Positions 1 to 8,334 of a DNA stretch of 64,000 nt are shown here, piece by piece. Where the stretch lies: contig LJTT01000009.1 of NCBI GenBank assembly GCA_001303585.1, positions 1 to 64,000 of the forward strand, written 5' to 3'. A program made the position numbers and the translations under genes. Within the stretch, counting starts at the first letter, position 1; each line of letters begins with the position of its first letter. The notes beneath the pieces are model-generated. The model saw only the letters and a program-made list of their open reading frames with translations, did no database searches and was not told where the DNA came from. Source of the DNA: Betaproteobacteria bacterium SG8_41. GTDB taxonomy: Bacteria; Pseudomonadota; Gammaproteobacteria; Burkholderiales; SG8-41.

Positions 1-36
1 GTCGGCGGATCGGGATTGCATTACAGCGGCATTCAT
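1..36 (-). CDS. ahcY: S-adenosylhomocysteine hydrolase, N-terminal fragment (window edge)
   Basis: Only the first 12 codons (MNAAVMQSRSAD) lie in the window; the gene runs off the left edge. The fragment is too short to identify by itself. The call comes from the leader, which holds two S-adenosylhomocysteine (SAH) riboswitch aptamers, and from metK lying just upstream on the same strand, the usual proteobacterial order. AhcY splits the methylation by-product SAH into adenosine and homocysteine in the cytoplasm. The start is the ATG at 36-34, preceded by AAGGAG at 50-45 with an 8-base gap. Confidence 0.75.
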   Translation of the reverse strand, partial: MNAAVMQSRSAD

Positions 37-57
37 GGATCAAGCTCCTTAAACGAA

Positions 58-130
58 GGGCGCAGTTCCACGCACAAGGTGTGCTTCCGAGCCTGGCCAG
101 GCTGTCCTGGTCGCAGCGCCCCTCGAAAGC
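58..130 (-). promoter_or_regulatory. SAH riboswitch, copy 2 (proximal to ahcY)
   Basis: Reading the minus strand, a 9-bp P1 helix pairs GCTTTCGAG (130-122) with CTCGGAAGC (91-83), with one G-U pair. It encloses the family-typical GGGGCGCTGCGACC and GCCAGGCTCGG segments. GGGCGC (121-116) can pair with GCGCCC (63-58) as the pseudoknot, and a small GCACA/TGTGC hairpin takes the place of P4. The 3' pseudoknot strand lies 7 bases before the AAGGAG ribosome-binding site. The alternative pairing CCTT/AAGG (60-57 with 50-47) would hide that site. This copy therefore looks suited to translational control, with SAH freeing the ribosome-binding site. Confidence 0.85.
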
Positions 131-137
131 CGGGACC

Positions 138-175
138 AAAAAGCAAAGCGCCCGCATCGTTCCCGATGCGAGCGC
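138..175 (-). terminator. Intrinsic terminator between the two SAH aptamers
   Basis: On the minus strand GCGCTCGCATCG pairs with CGATGCGGGCGC (12 bp, one G-U) around a GGAA loop (175-148). TTTGCTTTTT (147-138) follows. The 5' arm shares CGCTC (174-170) with the pseudoknot strand of the upstream aptamer, so pseudoknot formation with SAH and the full terminator compete. That gives an ON switch for ahcY, the known behaviour of this class. Confidence 0.8.
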
Positions 176-230
176 CGTTGTGTTTTCGCTGAGCCTGGCC
201 GGGCCGCCCCGGTCGCAACGCTCCTCAGCG
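170..230 (-). promoter_or_regulatory. SAH riboswitch, copy 1 (distal)
   Basis: On the minus strand P1 is CGCTGAG (230-224) with CTCAGCG (193-187). Between them are GGAGCGTTGCGACC and GGCCAGGCTCAG, both typical of SAH aptamers. GAGCG (223-219) can form the pseudoknot with CGCTC (174-170). The pseudoknot pair differs in sequence from that of copy 2 yet stays complementary, so the two copies covary. It is followed directly by the terminator at 175-138. Confidence 0.85.
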
Positions 231-236
231 GCCCGG

Positions 237-242
237 ATTATA
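237..242 (-). promoter_or_regulatory. -10 box of the ahcY leader transcript
   Basis: A perfect TATAAT on the minus strand (242-237) places transcription start near 230, exactly the first base of P1 of the distal SAH aptamer. No good -35 hexamer is visible 16-18 bases upstream. The box lies 38 bases past the metK stop, so ahcY can be transcribed separately from metK. Confidence 0.6.
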
Positions 243-280
243 CCGCAGCCGCTTGCTGCGCGGCCACCCCGGGCCGTGTC

Positions 281-1444
281 CTAGCGCCCTGCGTCGGCCT
301 TGAGCGCGGACACCTTGTCGAGCGCTTCCCAGCTGAACTCGGGTTCGTCGCGGCCAAAGTGACCATAGGCCGCGGTCTTGGTATAGATCGGGCGCACCAG
401 GTCGAGCGCGTGAATGATGCCTTTCGGTCGCAGGTCGAAGTGCTTCTCGACCAGCGCCGCTAGCTTATCCTCCGATATCGTCCCCGTGCCGAATGTCTCG
501 ACGAGCACGCTGACCGGGCGCGCCACGCCGATCGCGTAGGCGACCTGTATTTCGCACTTCTTTGCAAGACCGGCAGCGACGATGTTCTTGGCGACATGGC
601 GCGCGGCGTAGGCTGCCGAGCGGTCGACCTTGGAAGGATCCTTGCCGGAGAACGCGCCGCCGCCGTGGCGCGAGTAGCCGCCATAGGTGTCCACGATGAT
701 CTTGCGCCCCGTGAGGCCGGTGTCGCCGTGAGGTCCGCCGATCACGAAGCGGCCGGTCGGGTTGATGAGGTAGCGCGTCTGTTTCGTGATCATGTTTTTC
801 GGGAGCACGGGCTTGCAGATCTCCTCGATCACGGCCTCCGTCAGTGGCTCGTGCGAGATGTCCTCGCGGTGCTGGGTCGAGATCACGACCGTGTCAACGT
901 GATGCGGCTTGCCGTCCACGTAGCGCACAGAGACCTGCGACTTCGCGTCCGGACGCAGCCAGGGCAGGCGCCCGTCCTTGCGCAACTCTGCGTGGCGCTC
1001 CATGAGCCGGTGCGCATAGTAAATCGGCATCGGCATCAGCGCCGGCGTCTCGTCGCAGGCGAAGCCGTACATGAGGCCCTGGTCGCCCGCGCCCTGCTCC
1101 AGGTCGAGGCCCTTGCCTTCATCGACGCCCTGGGCGATGTCGGCCGACTGGCGGTCGAACGCGGTGAGCACCGCGCACGAGCGATAATCGAACCCCGTGG
1201 CCGAATCGTCGTAGCCGATGCGCTTGATCACGTCCCGCGCAAGGTCGCCATAATTGACGGCGGCGTGCGTGGTGATCTGGCCAGCCATGACGACGAGGCC
1301 GGTGGCAACCAGCGTTTCGGCGGCGACACGGCCGTGCCGGTCCTGCGCGAGCACCGCGTCGAGCACGGCATCGGAAATCTGGTCGGCGATCTTGTCGGGA
1401 TGGCCTTCGGAGACGGATTCGGAAGTAAATAGAAAATCGCTCAT
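281..1444 (-). CDS. metK: S-adenosylmethionine synthetase
   Basis: Cytoplasmic enzyme that makes S-adenosylmethionine from methionine and ATP. 387 residues, normal family length. Visible signatures: the N-terminal [10 protein letters not shown] segment, GAGDQG in the middle, and the glycine-rich [16 protein letters not shown] loop. The start is the ATG at 1444-1442 giving [11 protein letters not shown]; the frame stays open another 68 codons upstream, but that part is not MetK-like and would cross the divergent spacer. AGAAG upstream of the ATG is a modest ribosome-binding site. Its product is the source of the SAH sensed by the two riboswitches before ahcY. Confidence 0.97.
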   Translation of the reverse strand: MSDFLFTSESVSEGHPDKIADQISDAVLDAVLAQDRHGRVAAETLVATGLVVMAGQITTHAAVNYGDLARDVIKRIGYDDSATGFDYRSCAVLTAFDRQSADIAQGVDEGKGLDLEQGAGDQGLMYGFACDETPALMPMPIYYAHRLMERHAELRKDGRLPWLRPDAKSQVSVRYVDGKPHHVDTVVISTQHREDISHEPLTEAVIEEICKPVLPKNMITKQTRYLINPTGRFVIGGPHGDTGLTGRKIIVDTYGGYSRHGGGAFSGKDPSKVDRSAAYAARHVAKNIVAAGLAKKCEIQVAYAIGVARPVSVLVETFGTGTISEDKLAALVEKHFDLRPKGIIHALDLVRPIYTKTAAYGHFGRDEPEFSWEALDKVSALKADAGR

Positions 1445-1512
1445 CGTTATTTCTTCTGGCGTCAAAAGGCGCATAGAATAGCAGATAAGCCTCGATTTAT
1501 AAAGAATAATTG

Positions 1513-2379
1513 ATGATAATTTGGCTTCTTCGGCTGCTCGGGCGCGTGCCACTTGCTTCTCTGCATCGCGTCGGTGCCGCCCTGGGCTGGCTCGTGTACC
1601 GTGCGTCGCCGACCTACGCGCGGCGGCTGCGCGAGAACCTCTACGCAAGCGGCGTCTGCGCTGACGAGGCCCAATGTCGTGCCCTGTTGCGAGAAACCGT
1701 TGCGGAAACCGGCAAGGGCGCGGCAGAACTGGCCGCGGTCTGGTTCGGGCCGGATGAGCCGGTCACGCGAATGGTGGTGGAATGCGACGGCTGGGCCGAC
1801 GTCGACGCGGCGCGCGCGCGCGGCAAGGGCATCATTTTTCTCACGCCGCACCTCGGTTGCTTCGAGATGGCGGGGCTGTACGTGGGCGAGCACGTGCCGC
1901 TGACGGTTCTTTATCGCCCGCCTCGACAACGCTGGCTCGAACCTTTCATGGTGGCCGGCCGCAGCCGGGTGCGCTCGCAGCTCGCGCCCACGACGCTGAA
2001 GGGCGTGCGCATGCTCTACAGGGCCCTGTCGCGTGGTGAGGCGGTGGGCATACTGCCGGATCAGGCCCCGGGCGAGGGCGAAGGCGTCTGGGCAGATTTT
2101 TTCGGGCGACCGGCTTATACGATGACATTGGTGCGCCGGCTGCAGCAGGCCAGCGGAGCGGCGGTGATCATGACCTTCGCGGAGCGCCTGCCGCGAGGCC
2201 GCGGCTATCGAATGCACGCCAAAGCGCTGTCAACGGAACACTTCGACGAGGCGGCGCTCAACCGCGCCGTTGAAGAGCAGGTGCGGCGCTGTCCGGCGCA
2301 ATACCTCTGGGGCTACAACCGCTTCAAGGTTCCGGCCGGCGCGGAACCGCCGCCGGCGAAGGCGGAACGCACAACCTAG
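1513..2379 (+). CDS. Lipid A late acyltransferase, LpxL/HtrB family (first copy)
   Basis: 288-residue inner-membrane acyltransferase expected to add a secondary acyl chain to the lipid A precursor. An N-terminal hydrophobic segment (residues 2-30) is followed by the HX4E catalytic motif HLGCFE near residue 115, then [11 protein letters not shown] and a C-terminal YLWGYNRFK, all typical of LpxL/LpxM proteins. It starts a forward gene block divergent from metK (68-bp spacer). TTG at 1510 and ATG at 1513 are possible starts; ATG is preferred, with only a weak AAAGAA upstream. The sequence cannot tell which acyl position it serves. Confidence 0.9.
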   Translation: MIIWLLRLLGRVPLASLHRVGAALGWLVYRASPTYARRLRENLYASGVCADEAQCRALLRETVAETGKGAAELAAVWFGPDEPVTRMVVECDGWADVDAARARGKGIIFLTPHLGCFEMAGLYVGEHVPLTVLYRPPRQRWLEPFMVAGRSRVRSQLAPTTLKGVRMLYRALSRGEAVGILPDQAPGEGEGVWADFFGRPAYTMTLVRRLQQASGAAVIMTFAERLPRGRGYRMHAKALSTEHFDEAALNRAVEEQVRRCPAQYLWGYNRFKVPAGAEPPPAKAERTT

Positions 2380-2466
2380 GCGGATGAACGAAAGACCCAG
2401 CTGCGAGAACGAGCGCCGGACCGCCTTTATCGTTCGGCTTCCATCTCTGATCCTTCGGAGCACGGC

Positions 2467-3336
2467 GTGCTGATTCGGTTCGGGCTCGCGCTGCTGTGGC
2501 TGCTGCATTTTCTACCGTTGAGCGTGCTGGCCGCGCTCGGGCGCGGTTTGGGGCTGGTTCTCTACGCGCTTGGTCGCGAACGGCGCAATGTTGCGTTGAC
2601 GAATCTGCGGCTGTGTTTTCCGCATTGGACCGAGGAAGAGCGGCGCAAGGTCGCGCGTCGTCATGTTCAGGCCGTCGCCCGCAGCTTTGTCGAACGCGGG
2701 ATCCTGTGGTGGAGTTCGCTAGAGCGCATTCAACGGCTGATTCGAGTGGAAGGCCGCGAGCACGTTGATGCCATGCACGGCCAGCCCATGATCTGGCTTG
2801 CCCCGCATTTTGTGGGTCTCGATATGGGCGGCACGCGCTTGATCACCGAATGGGCTGGCTGCTCGATGTACAGCCGCCAGAAGGACCCGGTGGTCGATCG
2901 CGTACTGCTGCGCGGACGCACACGCTTCATCACGCCGCGCCTGTTCTCCCGTCAGGACGGTATCCGGCCGCTGGTGCGCGCCATCCGCGAGGGCTTGCCG
3001 TTCTATTATTTGCCCGACCAGGATCTGGGGCCGCGTGAGTCGATTTTCGTGCCGTTCTTCGGCGTTCCGGCAGCGACGATTACCGGTCTTTCCCGGTTGG
3101 CTCGTCTCGCCGGCGCGGTGGTTGTGCCCGTGGTGACACGCCAGCTCCCGGGCGGGGACGGTTACGTGACGACCTTTTACCCGCACTGGCGTGGCTTTCC
3201 GAGCGGGGACGACGAGGCCGATGCGCGCCGCATGAATGCGTTCATCGAGCAGCGCGTGCTCGAGATGCCGGAGCAGTACTGGTGGCTGCACAAGCGGTTC
3301 AAGACCCGACCGCCCGGCGAGACGCGACCGTATTGA
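2467..3336 (+). CDS. Lipid A late acyltransferase, LpxL/HtrB family (second copy)
   Basis: 289-residue homologue of the preceding gene, diverged in sequence. It has the same hydrophobic N terminus, an HX4D catalytic motif (HFVGLD), FYYLPDQDLGP and the C-terminal QYWWLHKRFKTRP. The Asp in place of Glu in HX4(D/E) is allowed in the family. The start is GTG at 2467, 87 bases after the previous stop. Two neighbouring family members suggest two secondary acylations of lipid A. The next genes modify the sugar precursor (see gnnA, gnnB), so this looks like a lipid A island placed before dapF. Confidence 0.9.
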   Translation: MLIRFGLALLWLLHFLPLSVLAALGRGLGLVLYALGRERRNVALTNLRLCFPHWTEEERRKVARRHVQAVARSFVERGILWWSSLERIQRLIRVEGREHVDAMHGQPMIWLAPHFVGLDMGGTRLITEWAGCSMYSRQKDPVVDRVLLRGRTRFITPRLFSRQDGIRPLVRAIREGLPFYYLPDQDLGPRESIFVPFFGVPAATITGLSRLARLAGAVVVPVVTRQLPGGDGYVTTFYPHWRGFPSGDDEADARRMNAFIEQRVLEMPEQYWWLHKRFKTRPPGETRPY

Positions 3337-3437
3337 GCGTTCCGTGCTGTAGTGGTCGCCGCCACGTGCGCCGCACGATGGCCACGCGATAGAATGGGGC
3401 CGGACGACTGATGGCTGGAACACCGCAGGAGCAAAAT

Positions 3438-4403
3438 GTGAACAAGTTGCGCGCGGCCGTGATCGGCGCGGGCTATTTCGGGCGCTTGCATGCATTGAAG
3501 CTGGCCGCCAATCCTGACGTGGATCTGGTGGCCATTGCCGATGTCGACACGCCGCGAGCCGAAGCCGTCGCGCGCGAAACGGGCTGCCGGGCAGTGCGCA
3601 ATTTCCGGGATCTGATCGGCAGCATTGATATCGCGTCGGTGGCGGTCCCGACCGAGTCGCACCACGCGCTCGCCCGCCCGATGATCGACGCGGGCGTGCA
3701 TGTGCTGGTCGAAAAGCCGATCGCAAAGACGCTGGAGCAGGCTGACGATCTGGTGCGGCTTGCCGCGGCGCGCGGCACGCTCGTTGCCGTGGGTCATCAG
3801 GAGCGATTCAATCCGGCATTCGTGGCGCTGCGCGCCAAGCCCAGCCGGGCGCTTTTCATCGAGGCGGAGCGGCTGACCGAATTTCGCGGCCGCGGAACCG
3901 ACGTTGATATCGTGCTCGACTTGATGATCCACGATCTGGATCTGATCCTCACGCTCGTGGGGGCCGAGCCGGTCCAGGTGTCGGCCTGCGGTTTCAGCGT
4001 GCTCACCGATGCCCTCGATATTGCGAACGCGCGGCTCGAATTCGCCAGCGGGTGCGTAGCGAACGTTTCGGCCAGCCGGGTGAGCCAGTCCCCCGTGCGC
4101 AAGCTGCGGGTGTTCCAGGCCGATTCTTATGTCTCGGCCGACCTCCAGGGCGCGCGATTGCGTTCCGTGTGCCGTTCCACGACAGCAGCGAGCGGCGTGG
4201 CCGTCGAAGAGCAGTCTTTTGAAAGCGCCGATGCGCTGGGCGCGGGAATCGCCGCATTCGTGAACGCGGTGCGCGCGCGGCGGTCGCCGCCGGTGGACGG
4301 TGAGGCGGGGCGGCGGGCGCTCAAGCTCGCGCTTGAGATCGGGGATCTCGTGCGCGCCCGCCTCGAGCGGCTTTTCCCGACTGGTTCGGCGAGCGCCGCA
4401 TGA
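3438..4403 (+). CDS. gnnA: Gfo/Idh/MocA-family NAD-dependent dehydrogenase, GnnA-like
   Basis: 321-residue oxidoreductase. The N-terminal Rossmann fold shows VIGAGYFGRLH, and the family motif VEKPIAKT with its catalytic Lys is near residue 98; the C-terminal domain binds the sugar. With the overlapping DegT-family aminotransferase downstream it fits GnnA, which oxidises the 3-position of UDP-GlcNAc in the route to UDP-GlcNAc3N for lipid A (established in Acidithiobacillus ferrooxidans). The alternative is a WlbA/WbpB-type dehydrogenase for a surface polysaccharide; two LpxL-like genes just upstream favour GnnA. The GTG at 3438 is preferred because AGGAG lies 6 bases before it; the in-frame ATG at 3411 has no such site. 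Confidence 0.7.
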   Translation: MNKLRAAVIGAGYFGRLHALKLAANPDVDLVAIADVDTPRAEAVARETGCRAVRNFRDLIGSIDIASVAVPTESHHALARPMIDAGVHVLVEKPIAKTLEQADDLVRLAAARGTLVAVGHQERFNPAFVALRAKPSRALFIEAERLTEFRGRGTDVDIVLDLMIHDLDLILTLVGAEPVQVSACGFSVLTDALDIANARLEFASGCVANVSASRVSQSPVRKLRVFQADSYVSADLQGARLRSVCRSTTAASGVAVEEQSFESADALGAGIAAFVNAVRARRSPPVDGEAGRRALKLALEIGDLVRARLERLFPTGSASAA

Positions 4404-5494
4404 AGGTGCCGATGCTCGATCTGGTGGGCGAGTACCGCGAGTTGCGCGCGGAGATAGAGCCAGCTGTCGGACGTGTTCTGGCCTCAGGCCATTACATCCT
4501 CGGTCAGGAAGTCGCCCGTCTCGAGGCCGAGGTTGCGCGCTATGTCGGTGTCCCGCATGCCGTGGCGGTGGCCTCCGGTACCGATGCGCTCATACTTGGG
4601 TTGCGCGCCGCTGGCATCGGCTCGGGTGACGAGGTGGTCACTCCGGCATTTACGTTCATCGCGGCCGCCGAAGCCATTACCCATGTCGGCGCGCGGCCTG
4701 TTTTTGCCGACATCGATCCACTGACCTACAACATGGACCCGGCGAGTCTGGAGGCGGCGCTTACGCCGGGCACGCGCGCGGTGATCGCGGTGCATCTCTT
4801 CGGCCAGAGCGCTGAGATCGCCGAAATCCGCGCCATCTGCAAGGACCGCCGGTTGGTGCTCATCGAAGACTGCGCGCAGGCGATCGGGGCGGACTATGAC
4901 GGTGTGCGTGTCGGGGGCTGGGGGGCGCTCGGCTGCTTTTCCTTCTACCCGACGAAGAATCTCGGAGCCTGCGGTGACGGGGGCCTGGTGACGACGCGCG
5001 ATGCGGCGCTGGCGGAGCGGCTGAGAATGCTGCGCCATCACGGCAGCCGTGTGGCCTATCAGCATGAGATCGTCGGCTACAACAGCCGCCTCGATGAGCT
5101 GCAGGCGGCGATCCTGCTCACCAAGGTCGCCCATCTCGACCGTTTCAACGCCGCGCGGCGGGCGCACGCTGCCGCATACAGGAAGGCGCTCACCGGCGCC
5201 CCCATCGGGCTTCCCCGCGAGCACGGGCGCGGTACGCATGTCTACCATGTCTACTGCGTTCGCGCGGCGCGACGCGATGCCGTGCGCGAAGCGCTGGCCG
5301 CCCGCGGCATCGCGAGTGGAATCTACTACCCCATCCCGCTCCACAAGCAGGCGGCCTACGAGCGCGAATTCGGGAATGTGCAGCTGCCCCACTCGGAGCA
5401 GGCGGCGCGAGAGGTGCTGGCGCTGCCGATCTACCCTCAGCTGGACGAGGCGCGTATCGGGCTGGTGTGCGAGGCGGTGCGGAGTGCGCTCTGA
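4400..5494 (+). CDS. gnnB: DegT/DnrJ/EryC1/StrS-family PLP aminotransferase, GnnB-like
   Basis: 364-residue sugar aminotransferase. The PLP-binding lysine is K186 in SFYPTKNLGACGDGG; the SGTDAL segment near residue 60, EDCAQAIGA (156-164) and the C-terminal GIYYPIPLH are family hallmarks. Its ATG overlaps the stop of the dehydrogenase by 4 bases, so the two are probably translationally coupled. Proposed role: glutamate-dependent amination of the 3-keto sugar made by GnnA to give UDP-GlcNAc3N, which would let LpxA add an amide-linked chain. Related enzymes (WlbC/WbpE) serve O-antigen sugars, so substrate is inferred. Confidence 0.75.
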   Translation: MKVPMLDLVGEYRELRAEIEPAVGRVLASGHYILGQEVARLEAEVARYVGVPHAVAVASGTDALILGLRAAGIGSGDEVVTPAFTFIAAAEAITHVGARPVFADIDPLTYNMDPASLEAALTPGTRAVIAVHLFGQSAEIAEIRAICKDRRLVLIEDCAQAIGADYDGVRVGGWGALGCFSFYPTKNLGACGDGGLVTTRDAALAERLRMLRHHGSRVAYQHEIVGYNSRLDELQAAILLTKVAHLDRFNAARRAHAAAYRKALTGAPIGLPREHGRGTHVYHVYCVRAARRDAVREALAARGIASGIYYPIPLHKQAAYEREFGNVQLPHSEQAAREVLALPIYPQLDEARIGLVCEAVRSAL

Positions 5495-5525
5495 GTGCCG
5501 GGCAAATTGAAGATCGCGTCAGCGC

Positions 5526-6182
5526 ATGGAGCGTATCCCCGAGCCGGAGTTGATGGAGCAGTGGGAGCAGGCACGAGCGTACGCCCTGGCCGATTTCAGC
5601 GAGCCGCACGACGCCTTCGTGCGACACTTCCAGCGGCTCTTCCCGGTTTTCGCGCAGGGGCGCGTGATCGATCTCGGTTGCGGCGCAGCCGACGTCACGA
5701 TTCGCTTCGCGCGGGCTTACCCGCAGTCGACGCTCGTGGGCCTGGACGGCGCCGAAGCGATGCTCCAGCTCGGGCAGGAGGCGGTCGCGCGTGCCGGTCT
5801 CGATTCGCGAATCGACCTGCGCCAGTTGCGTTTGCCGGCGGCAGGCATCGGCCGGGACTACGATGCCGTGATCAGCAACAGCCTGTTGCATCACCTGGCC
5901 GAGCCCGCGACATTGTGGGAGGCCGTGGCGCGAGCAGCCCGGCCGAGCGCGCCCGTCCTGGTCATGGATTTGTTGCGGCCGGCCTCGCGCGACGCGGCGC
6001 TCACGCTTGTCCGTCTGCATGCCGCGGAGGCTCCGCCCGTTCTGGCGCGCGACTTCTTCAACTCGATGCTTGCAGCTTACCGGCCAGACGAGGTCAGGAA
6101 GCAGCTGCGCGCCGCGGGTCTTATGCATTTGGATGTTGAGATCGTGAGCGACCGTCACTGGCTGGTGTGCGGCCATGTTTGA
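5526..6182 (+). CDS. Class I SAM-dependent methyltransferase, target unknown
   Basis: 218 residues with a clear SAM-binding motif I (RVIDLGCGAADVT, residues 46-58), an acidic LDGAE at the end of strand 2 and a motif IV-like YDAVISNSLLHHL. It is a methyltransferase of the UbiE/Methyltransf_11 type; nothing indicates the substrate. It starts 31 bases after gnnB and overlaps the next gene by 8 bases, so it is likely co-transcribed with the gnn pair. Its position after sugar-nucleotide genes makes a small-molecule substrate possible, but this is inference. Confidence 0.75.
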   Translation: MERIPEPELMEQWEQARAYALADFSEPHDAFVRHFQRLFPVFAQGRVIDLGCGAADVTIRFARAYPQSTLVGLDGAEAMLQLGQEAVARAGLDSRIDLRQLRLPAAGIGRDYDAVISNSLLHHLAEPATLWEAVARAARPSAPVLVMDLLRPASRDAALTLVRLHAAEAPPVLARDFFNSMLAAYRPDEVRKQLRAAGLMHLDVEIVSDRHWLVCGHV

Positions 6183-6588
6183 GAATCCGTCCGACGAAGA
6201 CCGGCGCGCGCTGCTTCGCCGCGTGAAGGTGATCGCGGTGGTCGGGCTTTCGCCGAACCCCGCCCGGCCGAGCCATGGCGTTGCCCGGTCCATGCAGCGT
6301 TTCGGCTATTCGATCATCCCGATTCATCCCACGGCGGCCGAGGTGCTGGGCGCAAAGGCCTACCGGCGGTTGTCCGAGGTGCCCGATCCGATCGATCTGG
6401 TAAACGTCTTCCGCCGGTCCGAGTTTATCGGACCGATTGTCGAGGACTGTTTGGCGCTTGGAATAAAAGCCATTTGGATTCAGGAGGGTATCGTAAACGA
6501 GGAGGCCGCGCGTCGAGCTCGGGAAGGCGGGATGACCGTCGTAATGGATCGCTGCATCTACCGCGATCATCGCCAATTATGCAGCTAA
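6175..6588 (+). CDS. CoA-binding domain protein (YccU family)
   Basis: 137-residue single-domain protein with a CoA-binding Rossmann-like fold: VIAVVGLSPNPARPSHGVAR near the N terminus and a C-terminal MDRCIYRDHR. This matches the small stand-alone CoA_binding_2/YccU family, whose role is not well defined. Overlaps the methyltransferase by 8 bases and ends 10 bases before dapF, so it sits in a tight operon. Confidence 0.85.
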   Translation: MFENPSDEDRRALLRRVKVIAVVGLSPNPARPSHGVARSMQRFGYSIIPIHPTAAEVLGAKAYRRLSEVPDPIDLVNVFRRSEFIGPIVEDCLALGIKAIWIQEGIVNEEAARRAREGGMTVVMDRCIYRDHRQLCS

Positions 6589-6598
6589 CTTCTCCTAA

Positions 6599-7429
6599 AT
6601 GCGCCTAAAATTCACTAAAATGCAGGGATTGGGTAATGATTTCGTGGTGTTGGACGCCACAACCGCGAAAATCAGCTTGAACTCCCGCCAACTGCGCCAG
6701 ATCGCAGATCGGCATTTTGGAATCGGGTGCGACCAGATATTGCAGGTCGAGGCGCCGCGCCGCTCCGATACCGATTTTTACTACCGGATCTTCAACGCCG
6801 ACGGCGGTGAGGTGGAGCAATGCGGCAACGGCGCGCGCTGTTTCGTGCGCTATGTGCACGGGCGCGGCTTGACCAAGAAGACAGAGATCCGGGTTGGCAC
6901 CCTGAGCGGCGTGATCGTGCCGCGCCTGGAAAGCGACGGGCAGGTGACGGTCAACATGGGGGTGCCTGAATTCGACCCCGCCCGGATTCCCTTCGAGGCC
7001 CCGGGACGCTCACTCACCTACGAGCTCGCGATCGATGGGAGGCGGCTCGAAATCAGCGCGCTTTCGATGGGCAACCCGCATGCCATCCAACTGGTGCCCG
7101 ACATCGAGCGTGCACCGGTCGCGAGCGACGGCCCGCTCATCGAGCGTCATTCGCGTTTTCCGCAAGGCGTCAACGCGGGCTTCGTTCAGATTGTCAGCCG
7201 GCAACACGTCCGGCTACGCGTTTTCGAGCGCGGCGCGGGCGAGACGCTGGCGTGCGGCACCGGCGCCTGCGCAGCGGTGGCCGCAGCGCGGGCACGCGGG
7301 CTGCTCGACGAGCGCGTCACGGTCAGCACGCGCGGGGGTGACCTCGGTATATCATGGGCGGGGGACGGGAAACCCGTCATGATGACGGGACCTGCGGTCA
7401 CCGTATTCGAAGGCGAGATCGAGCTTTAA
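6599..7429 (+). CDS. dapF: Diaminopimelate epimerase
   Basis: 276 residues, normal length. Interconverts LL- and meso-diaminopimelate in lysine and peptidoglycan synthesis. The two catalytic cysteines are visible in QCGNGARC (near residue 79) and ACGTGACA (near residue 220); the N terminus [11 protein letters not shown] is diagnostic. ATG at 6599 follows CTCCTAA with no strong ribosome-binding site, fitting translation coupled to the preceding gene. dapF-DUF484-xerC is a conserved proteobacterial order. Confidence 0.97.
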   Translation: MRLKFTKMQGLGNDFVVLDATTAKISLNSRQLRQIADRHFGIGCDQILQVEAPRRSDTDFYYRIFNADGGEVEQCGNGARCFVRYVHGRGLTKKTEIRVGTLSGVIVPRLESDGQVTVNMGVPEFDPARIPFEAPGRSLTYELAIDGRRLEISALSMGNPHAIQLVPDIERAPVASDGPLIERHSRFPQGVNAGFVQIVSRQHVRLRVFERGAGETLACGTGACAAVAAARARGLLDERVTVSTRGGDLGISWAGDGKPVMMTGPAVTVFEGEIEL

Positions 7430-7449
7430 TGGACAGTTGCTGGTGTTGA

Positions 7450-7556
7450 GTTTCAGGTTTCAAGTCTCAGGTTTCAGGTTTCGACGCTACCACGCTGGGC
7501 CGTTGACCCTGAACGCGGAACACGGAACACGGAGCACGGAACATTGAACACGGAAG
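7450..7556. repeat. Heptad repeat locus between dapF and DUF484 gene
   Basis: Five tandem heptads of GTTTCAG type (7450-7484), a 23-base core, then seven heptads of ACGGAAC type (7508-7556), all in exact 7-base phase. The second arm read on the other strand is a GTTCCGT series, so the two arms are inverted relative to each other. The array starts 20 bases after the dapF stop and ends 11 bases before the next ATG. Confidence 0.85.
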
Positions 7557-7567
7557 CAGGGAGTGCG

Positions 7568-8215
7568 ATGAAGCCAGACGAGGTCGCGAGTTATCTCAAG
7601 GACAACCCGGAATTCTTCGAGCAGTACGCGGACATGCTCGCGGAAATCTTCATTCCGCATCCTCACGGCGGGCGGGCCGTGTCGATCAGCGAGCGCCAGA
7701 TTCTGACGCTGCGCGACAAGAACAAGCAGCTCGAGAGCAAGCTTCGCGATGTACTCCAGTTTGGCGAGGAAAACGACGCCATCAGCGAAAAGGTGCACCG
7801 CATCTCGATCGCGCTGCTCGGCACGACCGACATTCGCGGCGTGCTGAACAGCGTTTACCTGAGCCTGCGTGAGGATTTCGCGGTGCCTCACGTCGCGCTG
7901 CGCGTTTGGCGCGGGAACGGCGAGCCCGACCTCGCGGAGTTCGCGCCGGTGAGCGAGGCTTCCCGCGAATTCACGATCAGCCTGACCCATCCCTACTGCA
8001 GCAGCCGGCCCATGGTGGACACGGCAGGCCTCTTCGGGGAAGCGGGTGCGCACTTGCGCTCGTTTTCCTATGTGCCGCTGCGCAACGGCGAGACCTTCGG
8101 TCTCTTGGCGCTTGCAAGCGAGGACCCGCAGCGTTTTTACGCCGAAATGGGGACCCTTTATCTCAAGCGCCTCGGCGAGCTGATCGGCGCCGCGATCGAC
8201 CGGCAGCTGGGGTGA
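7568..8215 (+). CDS. DUF484 family protein
   Basis: 215 residues: a short helical N-terminal part (VASYLKDNPEFFEQYADML, then RDKNKQLESKLRDVL, likely coiled coil around residues 45-65) and a GAF-like C-terminal domain. DUF484 proteins sit between dapF and xerC in many proteobacteria; their function is unknown. The ATG at 7568 has GGGAG upstream. The in-frame TTG at 7544 lies inside the heptad array and is not favoured. Confidence 0.88.
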   Translation: MKPDEVASYLKDNPEFFEQYADMLAEIFIPHPHGGRAVSISERQILTLRDKNKQLESKLRDVLQFGEENDAISEKVHRISIALLGTTDIRGVLNSVYLSLREDFAVPHVALRVWRGNGEPDLAEFAPVSEASREFTISLTHPYCSSRPMVDTAGLFGEAGAHLRSFSYVPLRNGETFGLLALASEDPQRFYAEMGTLYLKRLGELIGAAIDRQLG

Positions 8216-8269
8216 AGGACGCGCAGCCGCTGGCGATTGCTCGATTCCGGGACCCCGTTTCTTACTCGA

Positions 8270-8316
8270 TATAATCAATTAAACAAACAGTTAGACCTGT
8301 AAGTGGGTGCTAACTG
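8270..8316 (+). promoter_or_regulatory. xerC -10 box and leader hairpin
   Basis: TATAAT at 8270-8275 is a perfect -10 box with no convincing -35. Downstream, CAGTTAG (8288-8294) and CTAACTG (8310-8316) form a 7-bp inverted repeat around a 15-base loop, lying in the untranslated leader just before the xerC start region. Its role is unknown. Confidence 0.4.
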
Positions 8317-8334
8317 GGGGAGTCGAAAACGCGC

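Noticed and set aside
596-1432. 278-codon plus-strand frame opposite metK
   Set aside because: Antisense shadow of metK without recognizable domains.
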